Below are positions 63,942 through 64,000 of a DNA stretch of 64,000 bases, piece after piece. The stretch is from NCBI RefSeq assembly GCF_000151315.2, contig NW_011887294.1, positions 1,216,601-1,280,600 of the forward strand, given 5' to 3'. The number at the start of each line of letters is the position of its first letter. Position 1 is the first letter of the stretch. The notes beneath the pieces are model-generated. The model ran no database searches and had not been told where the DNA came from. It saw only the letters and a program-made list of their open reading frames with translations. Position numbers and translations under genes: made by a program. Source of the DNA: Capsaspora owczarzaki ATCC 30864. Its lineage: Eukaryota; Opisthokonta; Filasterea.

Positions 63942-64000
63942 GTTTCTGAGACGTAACAGTGAAAAAGAATGAACTGGAGTGATTTGTAGAGTAAAAATTG

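Overview
Eukaryotic nuclear DNA. Genes carry many short GT-AG introns (about 75-250 bp, up to about 620 bp), coding sequence is GC-rich, and the non-coding DNA is full of long A/T homopolymers. The gene set points to a unicellular opisthokont or holozoan: a diaphanous-type formin with DAD, a CIB-family EF-hand protein, an F-BAR/SH3 adaptor, a copine, RapGAP and TBC RabGAP proteins, and also a fungal-type Zn2Cys6 regulator. The overall character resembles Capsaspora-like filastereans. That is an inference from style and content; I matched no specific genome.

Layout. 1-10.9 kb: three minus-strand genes (RapGAP, open at the left edge; F-BAR/SH3; Zn2Cys6+PAS-like regulator). 10.9-12.5 kb: gene-poor, with a 76-base A run. 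12.5-13.8 kb: a mitochondrial-type acyl-CoA thioesterase. 14.0-24.4 kb: the most unusual region, a 10.4 kb inverted duplication. Two nearly identical 3.1 kb arms each carry a 749-aa two-exon gene of unknown family whose C-terminus resembles a SOCS box. Between them lies a secreted MACPF-domain gene, whose first exon and divergent promoter were copied into the right arm and cut off there. 24.6-32.3 kb: DNAJC8-like spliceosomal J protein, PH-domain scaffold, copine. 32.5-38.1 kb: divergent WDR82 and ABCG half-transporter. 39.0-47.7 kb: convergent formin and glutaminyl-tRNA synthetase. 48.0-51.0 kb: divergent ISY1 and tubulin cofactor A. 51.4-56.4 kb: an unrecognised gene, then a P-loop ATPase-like gene with a decayed duplicate exon. 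56.6-59.9 kb: divergent METTL1 (carrying a frame-breaking 38-bp tandem duplication) and CIB. 60.1-63.9 kb: GAR transformylase and a TBC RabGAP.

Most genes are unrelated housekeeping or signalling functions, so there is no operon logic. The local relationships that matter are divergent promoters (unknown SOCS-like gene/MACPF, WDR82/ABCG, ISY1/TBCA, METTL1/CIB), convergent 3' ends, and a recurring oligo-dT tract on the coding strand upstream of start codons. Exon joins were worked out by hand from splice motifs and reading phase. Where the phases close exactly, the model is stated as such; where they do not (TBCA, F-BAR exon 10/11, METTL1 exon 3, first exon of the PH gene), this is said.
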